Numbered from the stretch's first letter, positions 18,104-26,743 are shown. The stretch: 64,000 nucleotides of DNA from BJGV01 sp965205785 (GCA_965205785.1 OZ242188.1:1674001-1738000), one strand, 5' to 3'. The notes: generated from the letters alone by a model not told the origin. A program made the numbers and translations.

Positions 18104-18382
18104 ATGGCTCGTTCTATCAAAAAAGGCCCGTTTGTTGATTTACACTTGAAAGAAAAAGTAGAGGCTGCGCGTGCAAGTAATGATAGACGTCCTATCAAAA
18201 CTTGGTCACGTCGTTCTACAGTTTTACCTGATTTTATTGGTCTTACTATTGCAGTTCATAATGGTAAACAGCATATTCCTGTTTTTGTTACTGAGAATAT
18301 GGTAGGGCATAAGCTTGGCGAATTCTCTCATACCCGTACTTTTAAAGGGCATTCAGGGGATAAGAAGGTAGTAAAAAAATAG
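18104..18382 (+). CDS. rpsS: 30S ribosomal protein S19
   Basis: S19 pairs with S13 in the 30S head and contacts the A-site finger. The 92-residue product has MARSIKKGPFVDLHL at the start and KLGEFSHTRTFKGH near the end. It is tightly placed between rplB and rplV. Confidence 0.97.
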   Translation: MARSIKKGPFVDLHLKEKVEAARASNDRRPIKTWSRRSTVLPDFIGLTIAVHNGKQHIPVFVTENMVGHKLGEFSHTRTFKGHSGDKKVVKK

Positions 18383-18395
18383 GAGTAATTAAGGC

Positions 18396-18743
18396 ATGCA
18401 AACATCTGCTGTATTACGCGGAGTAAGGTTATCTGAACAAAAGGGGCGCTTGGTGGCAGACCAGGTTCGCGGGTTGCCTGTGGACCGCGCATTAAATCTT
18501 CTTGCATTTAGTCCAAAAAAGGGCGCAGTAATTATTCGTAAACTATTGGAATCGGCTATTGCTAATGCTGAACATAATGACGGAGCAGATATAGACGAAT
18601 TAAAAGTATCGTCTATATATGTGGATCGTGGACCATCAATGATGAGGACAAGTGCTCGTGCAAAAGGTCGTGGCAATCGTATTATTAAGCCAACGTGCCA
18701 TATTTTCTTAACTGTGGGCGATAAGGTTGGCAACCAAAAATAA
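18396..18743 (+). CDS. rplV: 50S ribosomal protein L22
   Basis: L22 lines the exit tunnel with a long beta-hairpin, and mutations there affect macrolide response. The 115-residue protein has SEQKGRLVADQVRG near the start. The hairpin block with RGPSMMRTSARAKGRGNRI is near the end. GGAGTAATTAAGG lies upstream of the ATG. It is followed closely by rpsC. Confidence 0.96.
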   Translation: MQTSAVLRGVRLSEQKGRLVADQVRGLPVDRALNLLAFSPKKGAVIIRKLLESAIANAEHNDGADIDELKVSSIYVDRGPSMMRTSARAKGRGNRIIKPTCHIFLTVGDKVGNQK

Positions 18744-18760
18744 GGGCTTATAAGGATATT

Positions 18761-19792
18761 ATGGGACAAAAAATACATCCAACAGGTTTCCGTCTTTCTG
18801 TACTGAAAAACTGGTCATCAAAGTGGTACGCTAGCAGAGAAAATTTTCCAGTAATGTTACAGGAAGATATAAGGGTGAGAGAGTATCTAAAGAAGAAGCT
18901 TGCACATGCATCTGTTGGTCGTATAACTATTGAGCGCCCATCTAAGAATGCTCGCTTTACTATCTATACCTCACGTCCTGGTATTGTAATTGGTAAAAAG
19001 GGAGAAGATATTGAAGTTCTCCGTGGAGAATTACAAAAACGAATGGGTGTTCCAGTACATGTGAATATAGAAGAAATCAGGAAGCCTGAAATTGATGCAC
19101 AGCTAATTGCCGATAATATTGCACAACAATTAGAGAAAAGAATCATGTTTCGTCGTGCTATGAAGCGTGCGATACAAAATGCTATGCGTTTGGGTGCACA
19201 GGGTATAAAAATAATGAGTGCAGGGCGATTAAATGGAATTGAAATCGCTCGTTCTGAATGGTACCGAGAAGGCCGTGTACCGCTTCACACTCTTCGTGCT
19301 GAAGTTGACTATGGTACTGCTGAGGCCCAGACAACTTATGGTGCTATTGGTATTAAGGTATGGGTATTTAAAGGTGAGGTAATGGGTCGTAGTGAGCAGG
19401 CAGTATCAAGTATTGCACCATCAGATCAGGCACCAGAATCAGATGTGGAACAAGATAAAAAACGCCCAGCGACTAAACCTACCTCTAAAAAACCTAAGGC
19501 TGCAGCGGATGTCAAGCCAGCCGAAAAAGTTGCACGTAAAACTTCTAAGACTAAAAGTACATCAGTAAAAAAACCAACTGATAAGGCTGAAGTTAAAGCT
19601 ACAGCGAGCAAGAAGACTGATTCTAAGAAAACTACGAAAAGCCCTGCCAAGAAGGCAACTGGGAAAACCACTAAAACGACTGAAAAGAAACCAGTTAAGG
19701 CAGCTGCTAAATCCACTACTGCTAAAGCTACAAAACCAGTTGCAGACAATGCAACTACTAAGAAAACTGTAAAGAAGCCAGGAGCTAAATGA
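18761..19792 (+). CDS. rpsC: 30S ribosomal protein S3 with long basic C-terminal tail
   Basis: S3 forms part of the mRNA entry tunnel with S4 and S5. Residues 1 to about 215 are a normal S3, with the KH block RPGIVIGKKGEDIE and the conserved SEWYREGRVPLHTLRA. Residues 217-343 are an extra tail of 127 residues made almost only of Lys, Ala, Thr, Pro and Ser, and it resembles eukaryotic-like histone H1 or HU-fusion tails. S3 is usually 210-280 residues. The frame is intact and overlaps rplP by four bases, so the tail is real coding sequence. Confidence 0.96.
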   Translation: MGQKIHPTGFRLSVLKNWSSKWYASRENFPVMLQEDIRVREYLKKKLAHASVGRITIERPSKNARFTIYTSRPGIVIGKKGEDIEVLRGELQKRMGVPVHVNIEEIRKPEIDAQLIADNIAQQLEKRIMFRRAMKRAIQNAMRLGAQGIKIMSAGRLNGIEIARSEWYREGRVPLHTLRAEVDYGTAEAQTTYGAIGIKVWVFKGEVMGRSEQAVSSIAPSDQAPESDVEQDKKRPATKPTSKKPKAAADVKPAEKVARKTSKTKSTSVKKPTDKAEVKATASKKTDSKKTTKSPAKKATGKTTKTTEKKPVKAAAKSTTAKATKPVADNATTKKTVKKPGAK

Positions 19793-20208
19793 TGCAGCAG
19801 CCAGCTAGAACAAAATACCGTAAGCAACAAAAAGGTCGTAATAACGGGATGGCTACTAGGGGTACAAAAGTTAGCTTTGGTGAATTTGGCCTAAAAGCAA
19901 TTAGTCGAGGTCGCCTGACTGCGCGTCAAATTGAAGCTGCTCGTCGTGCTATGACTCGTCATATTAAACGTGGCGGTCAAATTAGAATCCGTATTTTTCC
20001 AGATAAGCCAATTTCTCATAAACCAGCAGAAGTGCGTATGGGTGGTGGTAAAGGTAATCCTGAATATTTTGTAGCAGAGATAAAACCCGGTAAGATGTTA
20101 TACGAAATGGATGGTGTTGATGAGACATTGGCAAGGGAAGCGTTTCGTCTAGCGGCTGCTAAGTTGCCAGTCCAAACTACATTTGTTATTAGACAACTAG
20201 GCGGTTAA
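19789..20208 (+). CDS. rplP: 50S ribosomal protein L16
   Basis: L16 helps shape the A-site of the 50S subunit. The 139-residue product carries RTKYRKQQKGRN near the start and the SFGEFGLKA and LTARQIEAARRAM blocks. Two adjacent ATG codons exist. The first (19789) overlaps the rpsC stop, and the second (19792) would shorten the protein by one residue. Confidence 0.97.
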   Translation: MMQQPARTKYRKQQKGRNNGMATRGTKVSFGEFGLKAISRGRLTARQIEAARRAMTRHIKRGGQIRIRIFPDKPISHKPAEVRMGGGKGNPEYFVAEIKPGKMLYEMDGVDETLAREAFRLAAAKLPVQTTFVIRQLGG

Positions 20209-20210
20209 TT

Positions 20211-20405
20211 ATGAAAGCAAGTGAGTTGAGAGATAAAAGCCCAGTAGAGTTGCAGCAGGAACTATTGGCCATGTTAAAGGTGCAGTTCAGTCTACGAATG
20301 CAACATGCTACGCAACAATTAGGAAATACCAATCAGTTGCGTAATGTGCGTCGTGATATTGCACGAATTAAAACTATACTTTGTCAAAAAGTGAAACAAT
20401 CATGA
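20211..20405 (+). CDS. rpmC: 50S ribosomal protein L29
   Basis: L29 is a small helical protein at the exit-tunnel rim beside L23. The 64-residue product begins MKASELRDKSPVELQQELL and has the LRNVRRDIARIKTIL block. It starts two bases after rplP and overlaps rpsQ by four bases. Confidence 0.95.
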   Translation: MKASELRDKSPVELQQELLAMLKVQFSLRMQHATQQLGNTNQLRNVRRDIARIKTILCQKVKQS

Positions 20406-20653
20406 GCAAAGATAATCTGAGCCGTACCCTCACTGGTAGAGTAACAAGTGATAAAATGGATAAGACTATTACAGTGTTAGTTGAGCGGAAGGTAAAGCAT
20501 CCTCTCTATGGGAAGATTATGGTTCGTTCAAAGAAATATCATGTTCATGATGAAGCAAATGAGTTTCACTTTGGCGATTTAGTAACAATTGAAGAGTCTC
20601 GACCTCTTTCTAAAACTAAGGCTTGGAGTGTTGTTAAGCCAACAAAGAAATAG
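20402..20653 (+). CDS. rpsQ: 30S ribosomal protein S17
   Basis: S17 is a primary 16S rRNA-binding protein. The 83-residue product has the RTLTGRVTSDKMDKTITV block and the YGKIMVRSKKYHVHDE block. I start it at the ATG at 20402, which overlaps the rpmC stop in an ATGA junction. A TTG seven codons earlier is in frame but not family-like. It closes the S10 group before a 249-base gap. Confidence 0.95.
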   Translation: MSKDNLSRTLTGRVTSDKMDKTITVLVERKVKHPLYGKIMVRSKKYHVHDEANEFHFGDLVTIEESRPLSKTKAWSVVKPTKK

Positions 20654-20705
20654 AGTAAAGAGAAATTATATTAAACTGTAATAAGTCATAGGCGAGTTAT
20701 TCTGC

Positions 20706-20734
20706 TTGTTTCTTTTGTGGTGTAACAGTATAAT
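20706..20734 (+). promoter_or_regulatory. possible internal promoter before rplN (spc group)
   Basis: TTGTTT at 20706-20711 and a perfect TATAAT at 20729-20734 are separated by 17 bases in the unusually long rpsQ-rplN spacer. It would give the spc genes their own promoter, with a leader of about 160 bases. Confidence 0.5.
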
Positions 20735-20796
20735 CTCATCCCTTTGGTTTCTAGATATCTATAAGAATGGGTATTTAGTTTTTTTAATTCAAGCTG

Positions 20797-20820
20797 TGCT
20801 GTAAAAAATATCATACAGCA
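20797..20820 (+). promoter_or_regulatory. hairpin in the rplN leader
   Basis: TGCTGTA at 20797-20803 is complementary to TACAGCA at 20814-20820 around an A-rich loop. No T-run follows. It may be a regulatory structure in the leader, or simply a chance palindrome. Confidence 0.3.
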
Positions 20821-20902
20821 AGCAGCATAACCCCAGACGGGTTCCAAAACTATCCGCGCATTAAAGTTAAAATGTGGGACAAGTTGGAGAGAGTGAGTAA
20901 AA

Positions 20903-21271
20903 ATGATTCAAATGCAGTCAATCTTGCAAGTTGCAGATAATACTGGTGCGCGAGCCATTATGTGTATTAAGGTATTAGGTGGCTCCAAACGGAGGTACGC
21001 TGGTATTGGCGATATTATTAAGGTTAGCGTGAAAGACGTTACTCCAAGAGGCCGTGTAAAGAAAGGGGAGATTTATAATGCGGTGGTAGTGCGTACATCT
21101 AAAGGTATACGAAGGGCTGATGGCTCTTTGATAAAGTTTGATAAAAATGCTGCAGTATTATTAAATGCCAAATTAGAGCCTATAGGAACACGTATTTTTG
21201 GGCCAGTAACGCGTGAATTGCGTAACGCACGATTTATGAAGATTGTATCGCTTGCACCAGAAGTTTTATAA
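20903..21271 (+). CDS. rplN: 50S ribosomal protein L14
   Basis: L14 lies at the subunit interface and binds the silencing factor RsfS. The 122-residue product has the conserved VADNTGARAIMCIKVLGGS and RRADGSLIKFDKNAAV blocks. The ATG follows GGAGAGAG. It is the first gene of the spc group after the spacer with the candidate promoter. Confidence 0.97.
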   Translation: MIQMQSILQVADNTGARAIMCIKVLGGSKRRYAGIGDIIKVSVKDVTPRGRVKKGEIYNAVVVRTSKGIRRADGSLIKFDKNAAVLLNAKLEPIGTRIFGPVTRELRNARFMKIVSLAPEVL

Positions 21272-21293
21272 GTGTGGGGTAAGGAGCGCCAGC

Positions 21294-21611
21294 ATGAGAA
21301 AAATTAAGAAAGGTGATGATGTAATTGTCACAACTGGTAAAGATAAAGGTAAGCGAGGGACAGTGCTGCGTGTTGCAGATAGTTCTTTGCTAGTAGTTGA
21401 AGGCGTAAATAAGGTAAAAAAACATACTAAAGCAGATCCAAACAAAGGAGCAGCTGGCGGTATAGTTGAGATGGAAAAACCAATTCAGGTTTCAAATGTT
21501 GCGATTTATAATTCAGCAACAAAAAAAGCTGATAGGGTAGGATTTAAGATTTTGGAAGATAAACGTAAAGTTCGATATTTCAAATCGAATGGTGAATTAG
21601 TCGACATTTAA
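21294..21611 (+). CDS. rplX: 50S ribosomal protein L24
   Basis: L24 initiates 50S assembly and sits at the tunnel exit. The 105-residue product starts MRKIKKGDDVIV and contains the KOW motif GKDKGKRGTVLRV. The start at 21294 is chosen for the AAGGAG upstream. The frame is open further back, into rplN, without family similarity. Confidence 0.96.
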   Translation: MRKIKKGDDVIVTTGKDKGKRGTVLRVADSSLLVVEGVNKVKKHTKADPNKGAAGGIVEMEKPIQVSNVAIYNSATKKADRVGFKILEDKRKVRYFKSNGELVDI

Positions 21612-21626
21612 ACAGATAGAAAGAAT

Positions 21627-22166
21627 ATGGCTCGCTTGCAAGAATTTTATCGTGATACCGTAACCAAAAGTTTAATGGAACAATTCTCTTATAAGTCTGT
21701 TATGGAGGTTCCACGAATCAGTAAGATTGCACTCAATATGGGTGTTGGTGAAGCGGTGGCCGACAAAAAGATTTTAGATAATGCTGTTGGGGATTTACAA
21801 AAAATTGCCGGACAAAGGCCGATAGTAACCAAGGCAAGAAAGTCTATAGCAACATTTAAGGTGCGTGAAGGGTATCCAGTAGGCTGTATGGTGACGCTGC
21901 GCCGCGTACAGATGTACGAATTTTTAGATAGGCTGGTTAGTGTTGCAATTCCACGTATTCGAGATTTTCGTGGAATTTCAGGTAAAGCGTTCGATGGCCG
22001 AGGAAATTACAGTATGGGAATAAAAGAGCAAATTATTTTTCCAGAAATTGATTATGACAAAGTAGATGCATTACGTGGCATGAATATTACAATTATAACT
22101 ACTGCCAAAACAGATCCTGAAGCTAAGGCATTGCTGGCAGCATTTAAATTTCCATTCAAAAACTAA
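21627..22166 (+). CDS. rplE: 50S ribosomal protein L5
   Basis: L5 binds 5S rRNA and contacts the P-site tRNA and S13. The 179-residue product has KIALNMGVGEAVADKK and the conserved FRGISGKAFDGRGNYSMGIKE region. It is placed normally between rplX and rpsN. Confidence 0.97.
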   Translation: MARLQEFYRDTVTKSLMEQFSYKSVMEVPRISKIALNMGVGEAVADKKILDNAVGDLQKIAGQRPIVTKARKSIATFKVREGYPVGCMVTLRRVQMYEFLDRLVSVAIPRIRDFRGISGKAFDGRGNYSMGIKEQIIFPEIDYDKVDALRGMNITIITTAKTDPEAKALLAAFKFPFKN

Positions 22167-22173
22167 GGGGAAT

Positions 22174-22479
22174 ATGTCTAAAATTGCCTTAATTAACCGT
22201 GATTTAAAGAGAAGAGAAACTGTAAAAAAATTTGCTGCGTATCGCGCTGAACTTTTTACTGTTATTAACGATACAAGTGTAAGTGACGAGGAACGATACT
22301 CTGCAAGAATAAAATTACAGATGTTGCCACGGAATGCTAGTCCGGTACGGCTGCGCAACCGTTGTATGCTGACAGGCCGCCCAAGGGGAGTGTATAGCAA
22401 GTTTGGTTTGGGCCGCAGTAAATTACGTGATATTGCTATGAGTGGTGAAATTCCAGGAATGATAAAAGCTAGTTGGTAG
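22174..22479 (+). CDS. rpsN: 30S ribosomal protein S14 (long, zinc-free form)
   Basis: S14 is a late-assembling 30S head protein. The 101-residue length and the C-terminal block NRCMLTGRPRGVYSKFGLGRSKLRD without paired CxxC motifs mark the zinc-independent form. AGGGGAA precedes the ATG, seven bases after rplE. Confidence 0.96.
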   Translation: MSKIALINRDLKRRETVKKFAAYRAELFTVINDTSVSDEERYSARIKLQMLPRNASPVRLRNRCMLTGRPRGVYSKFGLGRSKLRDIAMSGEIPGMIKASW

Positions 22480-22540
22480 TAACAAAATTGGAAAAGAGTA
22501 TAAATGTTGGAAAAAAATTGGATTACGAGAGGTGCCCTAA

Positions 22541-22936
22541 ATGAGTATGAGTGACCCTATCGCTGATATGTTGACACGCATACGTAATGCACAACTCTCT
22601 GATAAAAATATTGTGACGATGCCTTCTTCAAAGTTAAAGCAGGCAATAGCTAAGGTGCTGCAGGATGAAGGCTACATTGAGAACTTTGCCGTACGAGAGG
22701 AGGATAGTAAGCCACTGCTAGATATTAGTTTAAAATATTATGCAGGTCGTCCAGTGATTGAAAAAATTGAACGTGTGAGTCGTCCAGGATTACGTATTTA
22801 TAAACCTAATAAAAGTCTTCCTAATGTTATGAATGGTTTGGGTGTTGCCATAATATCAACCTCAAAAGGTGTAATGACTGAGCGTAAGGCACGTGCAAGT
22901 GGAATTGGTGGCGAGGTTTTATGTATTGTAGCTTAG
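22541..22936 (+). CDS. rpsH: 30S ribosomal protein S8
   Basis: S8 binds the central domain of 16S rRNA and in E. coli represses the spc operon. The 131-residue product has the DPIADMLTRIRNAQ start and the STSKGVMTERKAR block near the C-terminus. The ATG follows AGAGGTGCC, 61 bases after rpsN. Confidence 0.97.
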   Translation: MSMSDPIADMLTRIRNAQLSDKNIVTMPSSKLKQAIAKVLQDEGYIENFAVREEDSKPLLDISLKYYAGRPVIEKIERVSRPGLRIYKPNKSLPNVMNGLGVAIISTSKGVMTERKARASGIGGEVLCIVA

Positions 22937-22949
22937 GGGCGTTAATTAT

Positions 22950-23483
22950 ATGTCACGAATAGGAAATGAGCCTGTATCGGTTCCGGCGAATGTGGAAGTA
23001 AACTTATCTTCTTCTGAGGTGTCGATTAAAGGTCCGTTAGGTAGTCTACAGCATAGCATTAACTCTGACGTAACCATTGAGCGTGAAGGAGATGATTTGC
23101 TGGTAAAGGTAGCTAATGATTCTAGTCAGGCAAATGCTATGTCAGGAACAATGCGTGCGTTATTAGCAAATATGGTGCATGGGGTAACTAGTGGTTTTGA
23201 AAAAAAATTATCATTGGTTGGAGTGGGATATCGAGCACAAGCTGCTAATGAGACCCTTAATCTTACGCTTGGTTTTTCTCATCCAGTTGTTTATAAAATG
23301 CCTGAAGGTATAAAAGTGGAGACACCATCTCAAACTGAGATATTAATTAAAGGGATAGATAAACAGAAAGTTGGCCAAGTCGCTGCAGAGGTACGAGCTT
23401 TCCGTAAACCGGAACCTTATAAGGGAAAGGGAGTACGTTATGTTGATGAAGTAATAGTTATGAAAGAAGCGAAAAAGAAATAA
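22950..23483 (+). CDS. rplF: 50S ribosomal protein L6
   Basis: L6 lies near the GTPase-associated centre. The 177-residue product has the MSRIGNEPVSVPANVEV start and the conserved LVGVGYRAQ region. The C-terminal block EPYKGKGVRYVDE is also present. The position between rpsH and rplR is standard. Confidence 0.97.
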   Translation: MSRIGNEPVSVPANVEVNLSSSEVSIKGPLGSLQHSINSDVTIEREGDDLLVKVANDSSQANAMSGTMRALLANMVHGVTSGFEKKLSLVGVGYRAQAANETLNLTLGFSHPVVYKMPEGIKVETPSQTEILIKGIDKQKVGQVAAEVRAFRKPEPYKGKGVRYVDEVIVMKEAKKK

Positions 23484-23494
23484 TTGAGATATAT

Positions 23495-23851
23495 ATGCAG
23501 AATTTAATACAATCCCGTCAACGTCGTGCACGCCAAACTCGTGCCAAGATAGCTGAATTGAAGATAGTACGGTTGGCAGTTCATCGTACTAACAATCATA
23601 TTTATGCTCAAGTAATTGATACTACTAGTGGCAAGGTTTTAACTAGTGCTTCTACTATAGAGCCAGAAATTAGAAAAGAGTTGCCTAGCGGAGGTTCAAA
23701 AGGTGCGGCAGCAGCAATAGGTAAACGAATAGCTGAGAAAGCAAAAAAAGTAGGGGTATCTAAAGTTGGATTTGATCGTACAGGTTTTAAATATCATGGG
23801 CGTATTAGAGCATTAGCTGATGCGGCTCGCGAGCATGGTTTGGTATTTTAA
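23495..23851 (+). CDS. rplR: 50S ribosomal protein L18
   Basis: L18 binds 5S rRNA together with L5 and L25. The 118-residue product has the basic RQRRARQTRAKI start, HRTNNHIYAQVID and the GFDRTGFKYHGRIRALADAARE end. It lies 11 bases after rplF. Confidence 0.96.
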   Translation: MQNLIQSRQRRARQTRAKIAELKIVRLAVHRTNNHIYAQVIDTTSGKVLTSASTIEPEIRKELPSGGSKGAAAAIGKRIAEKAKKVGVSKVGFDRTGFKYHGRIRALADAAREHGLVF

Positions 23852-23864
23852 TTAAGGATTATTA

Positions 23865-24407
23865 ATGGCTAAATTGCAAGGAAGAATGCAAGGAAAGAAC
23901 CCACAAGGTGATGATCGTGGGGATGGACTTAAGGAAAAAATGGTAGCAATTAATCGTGTTACTAAGGTTGTTAAGGGTGGGCGCATTCTTGGCTTTGCAG
24001 TTTTGGCTGTAGTTGGAAACGGTGATGGTAGTGTTGGCATGGGGAAAGGGAAATCTCGTGAGGTGCCGGTTGCAGTTCAAAAAGCAATGGATGAAGCACG
24101 ACGTAAAATGGTTAAGGTAAGTTTAAAGAATGGTACTTTGCAACATCCAGTTATAGGCAGGCATGGTGCTGCCAAAGTGTATATGCAGCCTGCCTCAGAG
24201 GGAACGGGGATTATTGCTGGTGGTCCAATGCGTGCAATTTTTGAAGTAATGGGTGTACACGATATACTTGCTAAATGTATTGGATCAACAAATCCATACA
24301 ACGTTGTTCGTGCAACATTGCAAGGATTACAGGCAATGAATTCTCCAGCAGAAGTTGCTGCTAAGCGTGGTAAAAGTGTAGAAGAAATTATGGAGTTGGC
24401 TCAGTAA
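23865..24407 (+). CDS. rpsE: 30S ribosomal protein S5
   Basis: S5 contributes to the mRNA entry tunnel and to accuracy. The 180-residue product has EKMVAINRVTKVVKGGRILGF and the conserved GKGKSREVPVAVQKA block. The N-terminal 20 residues are variable, as in relatives. It overlaps rpmD by one base. Confidence 0.97.
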   Translation: MAKLQGRMQGKNPQGDDRGDGLKEKMVAINRVTKVVKGGRILGFAVLAVVGNGDGSVGMGKGKSREVPVAVQKAMDEARRKMVKVSLKNGTLQHPVIGRHGAAKVYMQPASEGTGIIAGGPMRAIFEVMGVHDILAKCIGSTNPYNVVRATLQGLQAMNSPAEVAAKRGKSVEEIMELAQ

Positions 24408-24595
24408 TGAGTGAAAAAAACAAAAAAATAAAAGTGACTTTGATAAAGAGTCTAATTGGCACTAAGAAATCACATCGTGCAACAGTACGTGGACTTGGAT
24501 TACGTGGAATTAACAGTAGTGTAGAGTTAGAGAATACTCCTGCTGTACAAGGTATGATTAATAAAATTTATTATCTTTTGAAGTGTGAAATATAA
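24407..24595 (+). CDS. rpmD: 50S ribosomal protein L30
   Basis: L30 is a small 50S protein. The 62-residue product contains KVTLIKSLIGTKKSHRATVRGLG, the family signature. It starts on the last base of rpsE and ends just before rplO. Confidence 0.94.
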   Translation: MSEKNKKIKVTLIKSLIGTKKSHRATVRGLGLRGINSSVELENTPAVQGMINKIYYLLKCEI

Positions 24596-24596
24596 A

Positions 24597-25028
24597 ATGA
24601 GACTTAATTCGATTAAGCCTGCTGATGGAGCTACCTTTTCCAGACGTCGTGTAGGACGAGGCATAGGTTCAGGATTTGGTAAAACTGCTGGCCGTGGCCA
24701 CAAAGGTCAGAAATCTCGCGCTGGGGGATTTCACAAAGTAGGATTTGAAGGTGGTCAAATGCCTTTGCAGCGTCGTTTGCCTAAACGTGGGTTTGTTTCT
24801 CTAACAAATGGGAGCACTGCTGAAGTTAAGCTATCAGCATTGGATAAATTACCAGTAGATACGATAGATATAAAGGTATTAAAGCAAGCTGGGGTAATTT
24901 CAAGAACTGCTTCAGCTGCCAAAGTTATACTTTCTGGAAATGTAAGTCGTGCAATAAAATTACAAGGAGTTCTTGTTACAAAAGGTGCGAAAGCCGCAAT
25001 AGAGACTTTAGGTGGTAGCATTGAATAA
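24597..25028 (+). CDS. rplO: 50S ribosomal protein L15
   Basis: L15 is an early-middle assembly protein. The 143-residue product starts MRLNSIKPADGAT and carries the Gly- and Arg-rich block GRGIGSGFGKTAGRGHKGQ. The ATG at 24597 matches the family start. A GTG four codons earlier overlaps rpmD and is less likely. Confidence 0.96.
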   Translation: MRLNSIKPADGATFSRRRVGRGIGSGFGKTAGRGHKGQKSRAGGFHKVGFEGGQMPLQRRLPKRGFVSLTNGSTAEVKLSALDKLPVDTIDIKVLKQAGVISRTASAAKVILSGNVSRAIKLQGVLVTKGAKAAIETLGGSIE

Positions 25029-25045
25029 GGTCAAGAGGACATAAA

Positions 25046-26377
25046 TTGGCCGCTAGAGGAATGTTAGGAGGCGGCGGCTCCGGAAAACTCGCTGATATGA
25101 AGCGTAGACTATGGTTCTTATTGCTTGCGCTTGTAGTCTACAGAATTGGTGCGCATGTTCCAGTTCCTGGAATTGACCCGGTGGTCTTGAAAGATTTATT
25201 TGATTCGCAACAGGGTGGAATTTTGGGCATGTTTAACATGTTTTCAGGAGGCGCGCTTTCCCGATTTTCAGTATTTGCATTGGGGATTATGCCTTATATC
25301 TCCGCTTCGATCATTATGCAACTGGGTACGGTAGCTTTCCCATATTTAGAGGCTTTAAAAAAAGAAGGTGAGGCTGGGCGAAGAAAAATTACTCAATACA
25401 CTCGCTATTTCACGCTAGGTTTAGCATTAGTACAAGGTTATGGCATATCTATTGCACTACAGTCACAGGCTGGGCTAGTAATTGAGCCGGGACCAATGTT
25501 TTTGGCAACTACGGTAATAACGTTGGTTACTGGTACTATATTTCTGATGTGGCTTGGAGAGCAAATTACTGAGCGCGGAATAGGTAATGGTATTTCTTTA
25601 ATAATTTTTGCTGGTATTGTAGCTGGGTTACCGAGTGCAATTGGTGGTACGCTTGAATTAGTAAGTACTGGTGCAATGCATTCGTTAGTAGCACTGGCTA
25701 TTTTTCTTGCAGTAGCAGTAGTTACCGCTTTCGTAGTTTTTGTAGAACGAGGTCAGCGAAAAATTTTAGTTAATTATGCTAAGCGCCAGGTAGGACGCAA
25801 GGTTTATGGTGGTCAAAGTTCACATTTGCCTTTAAAACTTAATATGGCAGGTGTGATTCCGCCAATTTTTGCATCCAGCATTATTTTATTTCCTGCAACG
25901 TTAGCGGGGTGGTTTGCTAGTGGTGAGTCTATGGTCTGGCTGAAGGATGTAAGTGGAGCATTATCACCAGGGCAGCCGATTTATGTAATTATGTATGCAT
26001 TAATGATTATATTTTTCTGTTTTTTTTATACTGCACTGGTATTTAATCCTAAGGAAACTGCTGATAATCTGAAGAAAAGTGGTGCTTTTATTCCGGGAAT
26101 TAGACCTGGAGATCAGACTGCAAAGCATATTGAGCGGATCATGCTGAGATTAACAATGGTAGGGGCAATATATGTAACACTTGTTTGTTTATTACCGGAA
26201 TTTTTAATCTTAAAATGGAACGTGCCATTTTATTTTGGTGGAACTTCTTTATTGATTATTGTGGTTGTCACGATGGATTTTATGGCGCAAGTTCAGGCTT
26301 ACATAATGTCGCAGCAGTATGATAGTTTGTTAAAGAAAACTAACTTTAAAGGTGGCGGTGGTTTGTCAGCAAGATAA
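25046..26377 (+). CDS. secY: preprotein translocase channel subunit SecY
   Basis: SecY forms the protein-conducting channel of the inner membrane with SecE and SecG. The 443-residue protein has about ten transmembrane helices, the plug region after VPVPGIDP, and conserved loops with YAKRQVGRK and the C-terminal PGIRPGDQT. The start is a TTG at 25046, with AGAGGA six bases upstream. An ATG at 25061 would remove five residues. Its place at the end of the spc group is standard. Confidence 0.97.
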   Translation: MAARGMLGGGGSGKLADMKRRLWFLLLALVVYRIGAHVPVPGIDPVVLKDLFDSQQGGILGMFNMFSGGALSRFSVFALGIMPYISASIIMQLGTVAFPYLEALKKEGEAGRRKITQYTRYFTLGLALVQGYGISIALQSQAGLVIEPGPMFLATTVITLVTGTIFLMWLGEQITERGIGNGISLIIFAGIVAGLPSAIGGTLELVSTGAMHSLVALAIFLAVAVVTAFVVFVERGQRKILVNYAKRQVGRKVYGGQSSHLPLKLNMAGVIPPIFASSIILFPATLAGWFASGESMVWLKDVSGALSPGQPIYVIMYALMIIFFCFFYTALVFNPKETADNLKKSGAFIPGIRPGDQTAKHIERIMLRLTMVGAIYVTLVCLLPEFLILKWNVPFYFGGTSLLIIVVVTMDFMAQVQAYIMSQQYDSLLKKTNFKGGGGLSAR

Positions 26378-26395
26378 TTAATACTACCGGAATAG

Positions 26396-26614
26396 ATGGC
26401 TAAAGAAGAAACAATACAAATGCAGGGTGAAATACTTGAAACGTTGCCGAATGCAACGTTTCGTGTCAAGCTGGAAAATGGACATGTTGTTCTTGGCCAT
26501 ATTTCTGGCAAGATGCGCATGCATTACATTCGGATTTTGCCTGGAGACAAGGTGACTGTAGATTTAACGCCGTATGATTTAAGTAGGGCTCGGATTACTT
26601 TTCGTGCCAAATAG
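26396..26614 (+). CDS. infA: translation initiation factor IF-1
   Basis: IF-1 binds the A-site of the 30S subunit during initiation. The 72-residue OB-fold protein has MAKEETIQMQGEILETLPN and the conserved GKMRMHYIRILPGDKV. It follows secY and precedes rpmJ, a common order in betaproteobacteria. Confidence 0.97.
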   Translation: MAKEETIQMQGEILETLPNATFRVKLENGHVVLGHISGKMRMHYIRILPGDKVTVDLTPYDLSRARITFRAK

Positions 26615-26629
26615 TATAGGAGTATAGAT

Positions 26630-26743
26630 ATGAAAGTATTAACTTCAGTCAGAAAAATTTGTCGACATTGTAAGGTTATTAGGCGAAATGGCGTTGTTAG
26701 AGTGATTTGTAAGGACCCAAGGCATAAGCAACGTCAAGGTTGA
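26630..26743 (+). CDS. rpmJ: 50S ribosomal protein L36
   Basis: This is a 37-residue zinc-ribbon protein starting MKVLTSVRKICRHCK, with metal ligands C11, C14, C27 and H32. AGGAG lies upstream of the ATG. It sits between infA and rpsM, as expected. This is the zinc-binding form, with all four ligands present. Confidence 0.95.
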   Translation: MKVLTSVRKICRHCKVIRRNGVVRVICKDPRHKQRQG

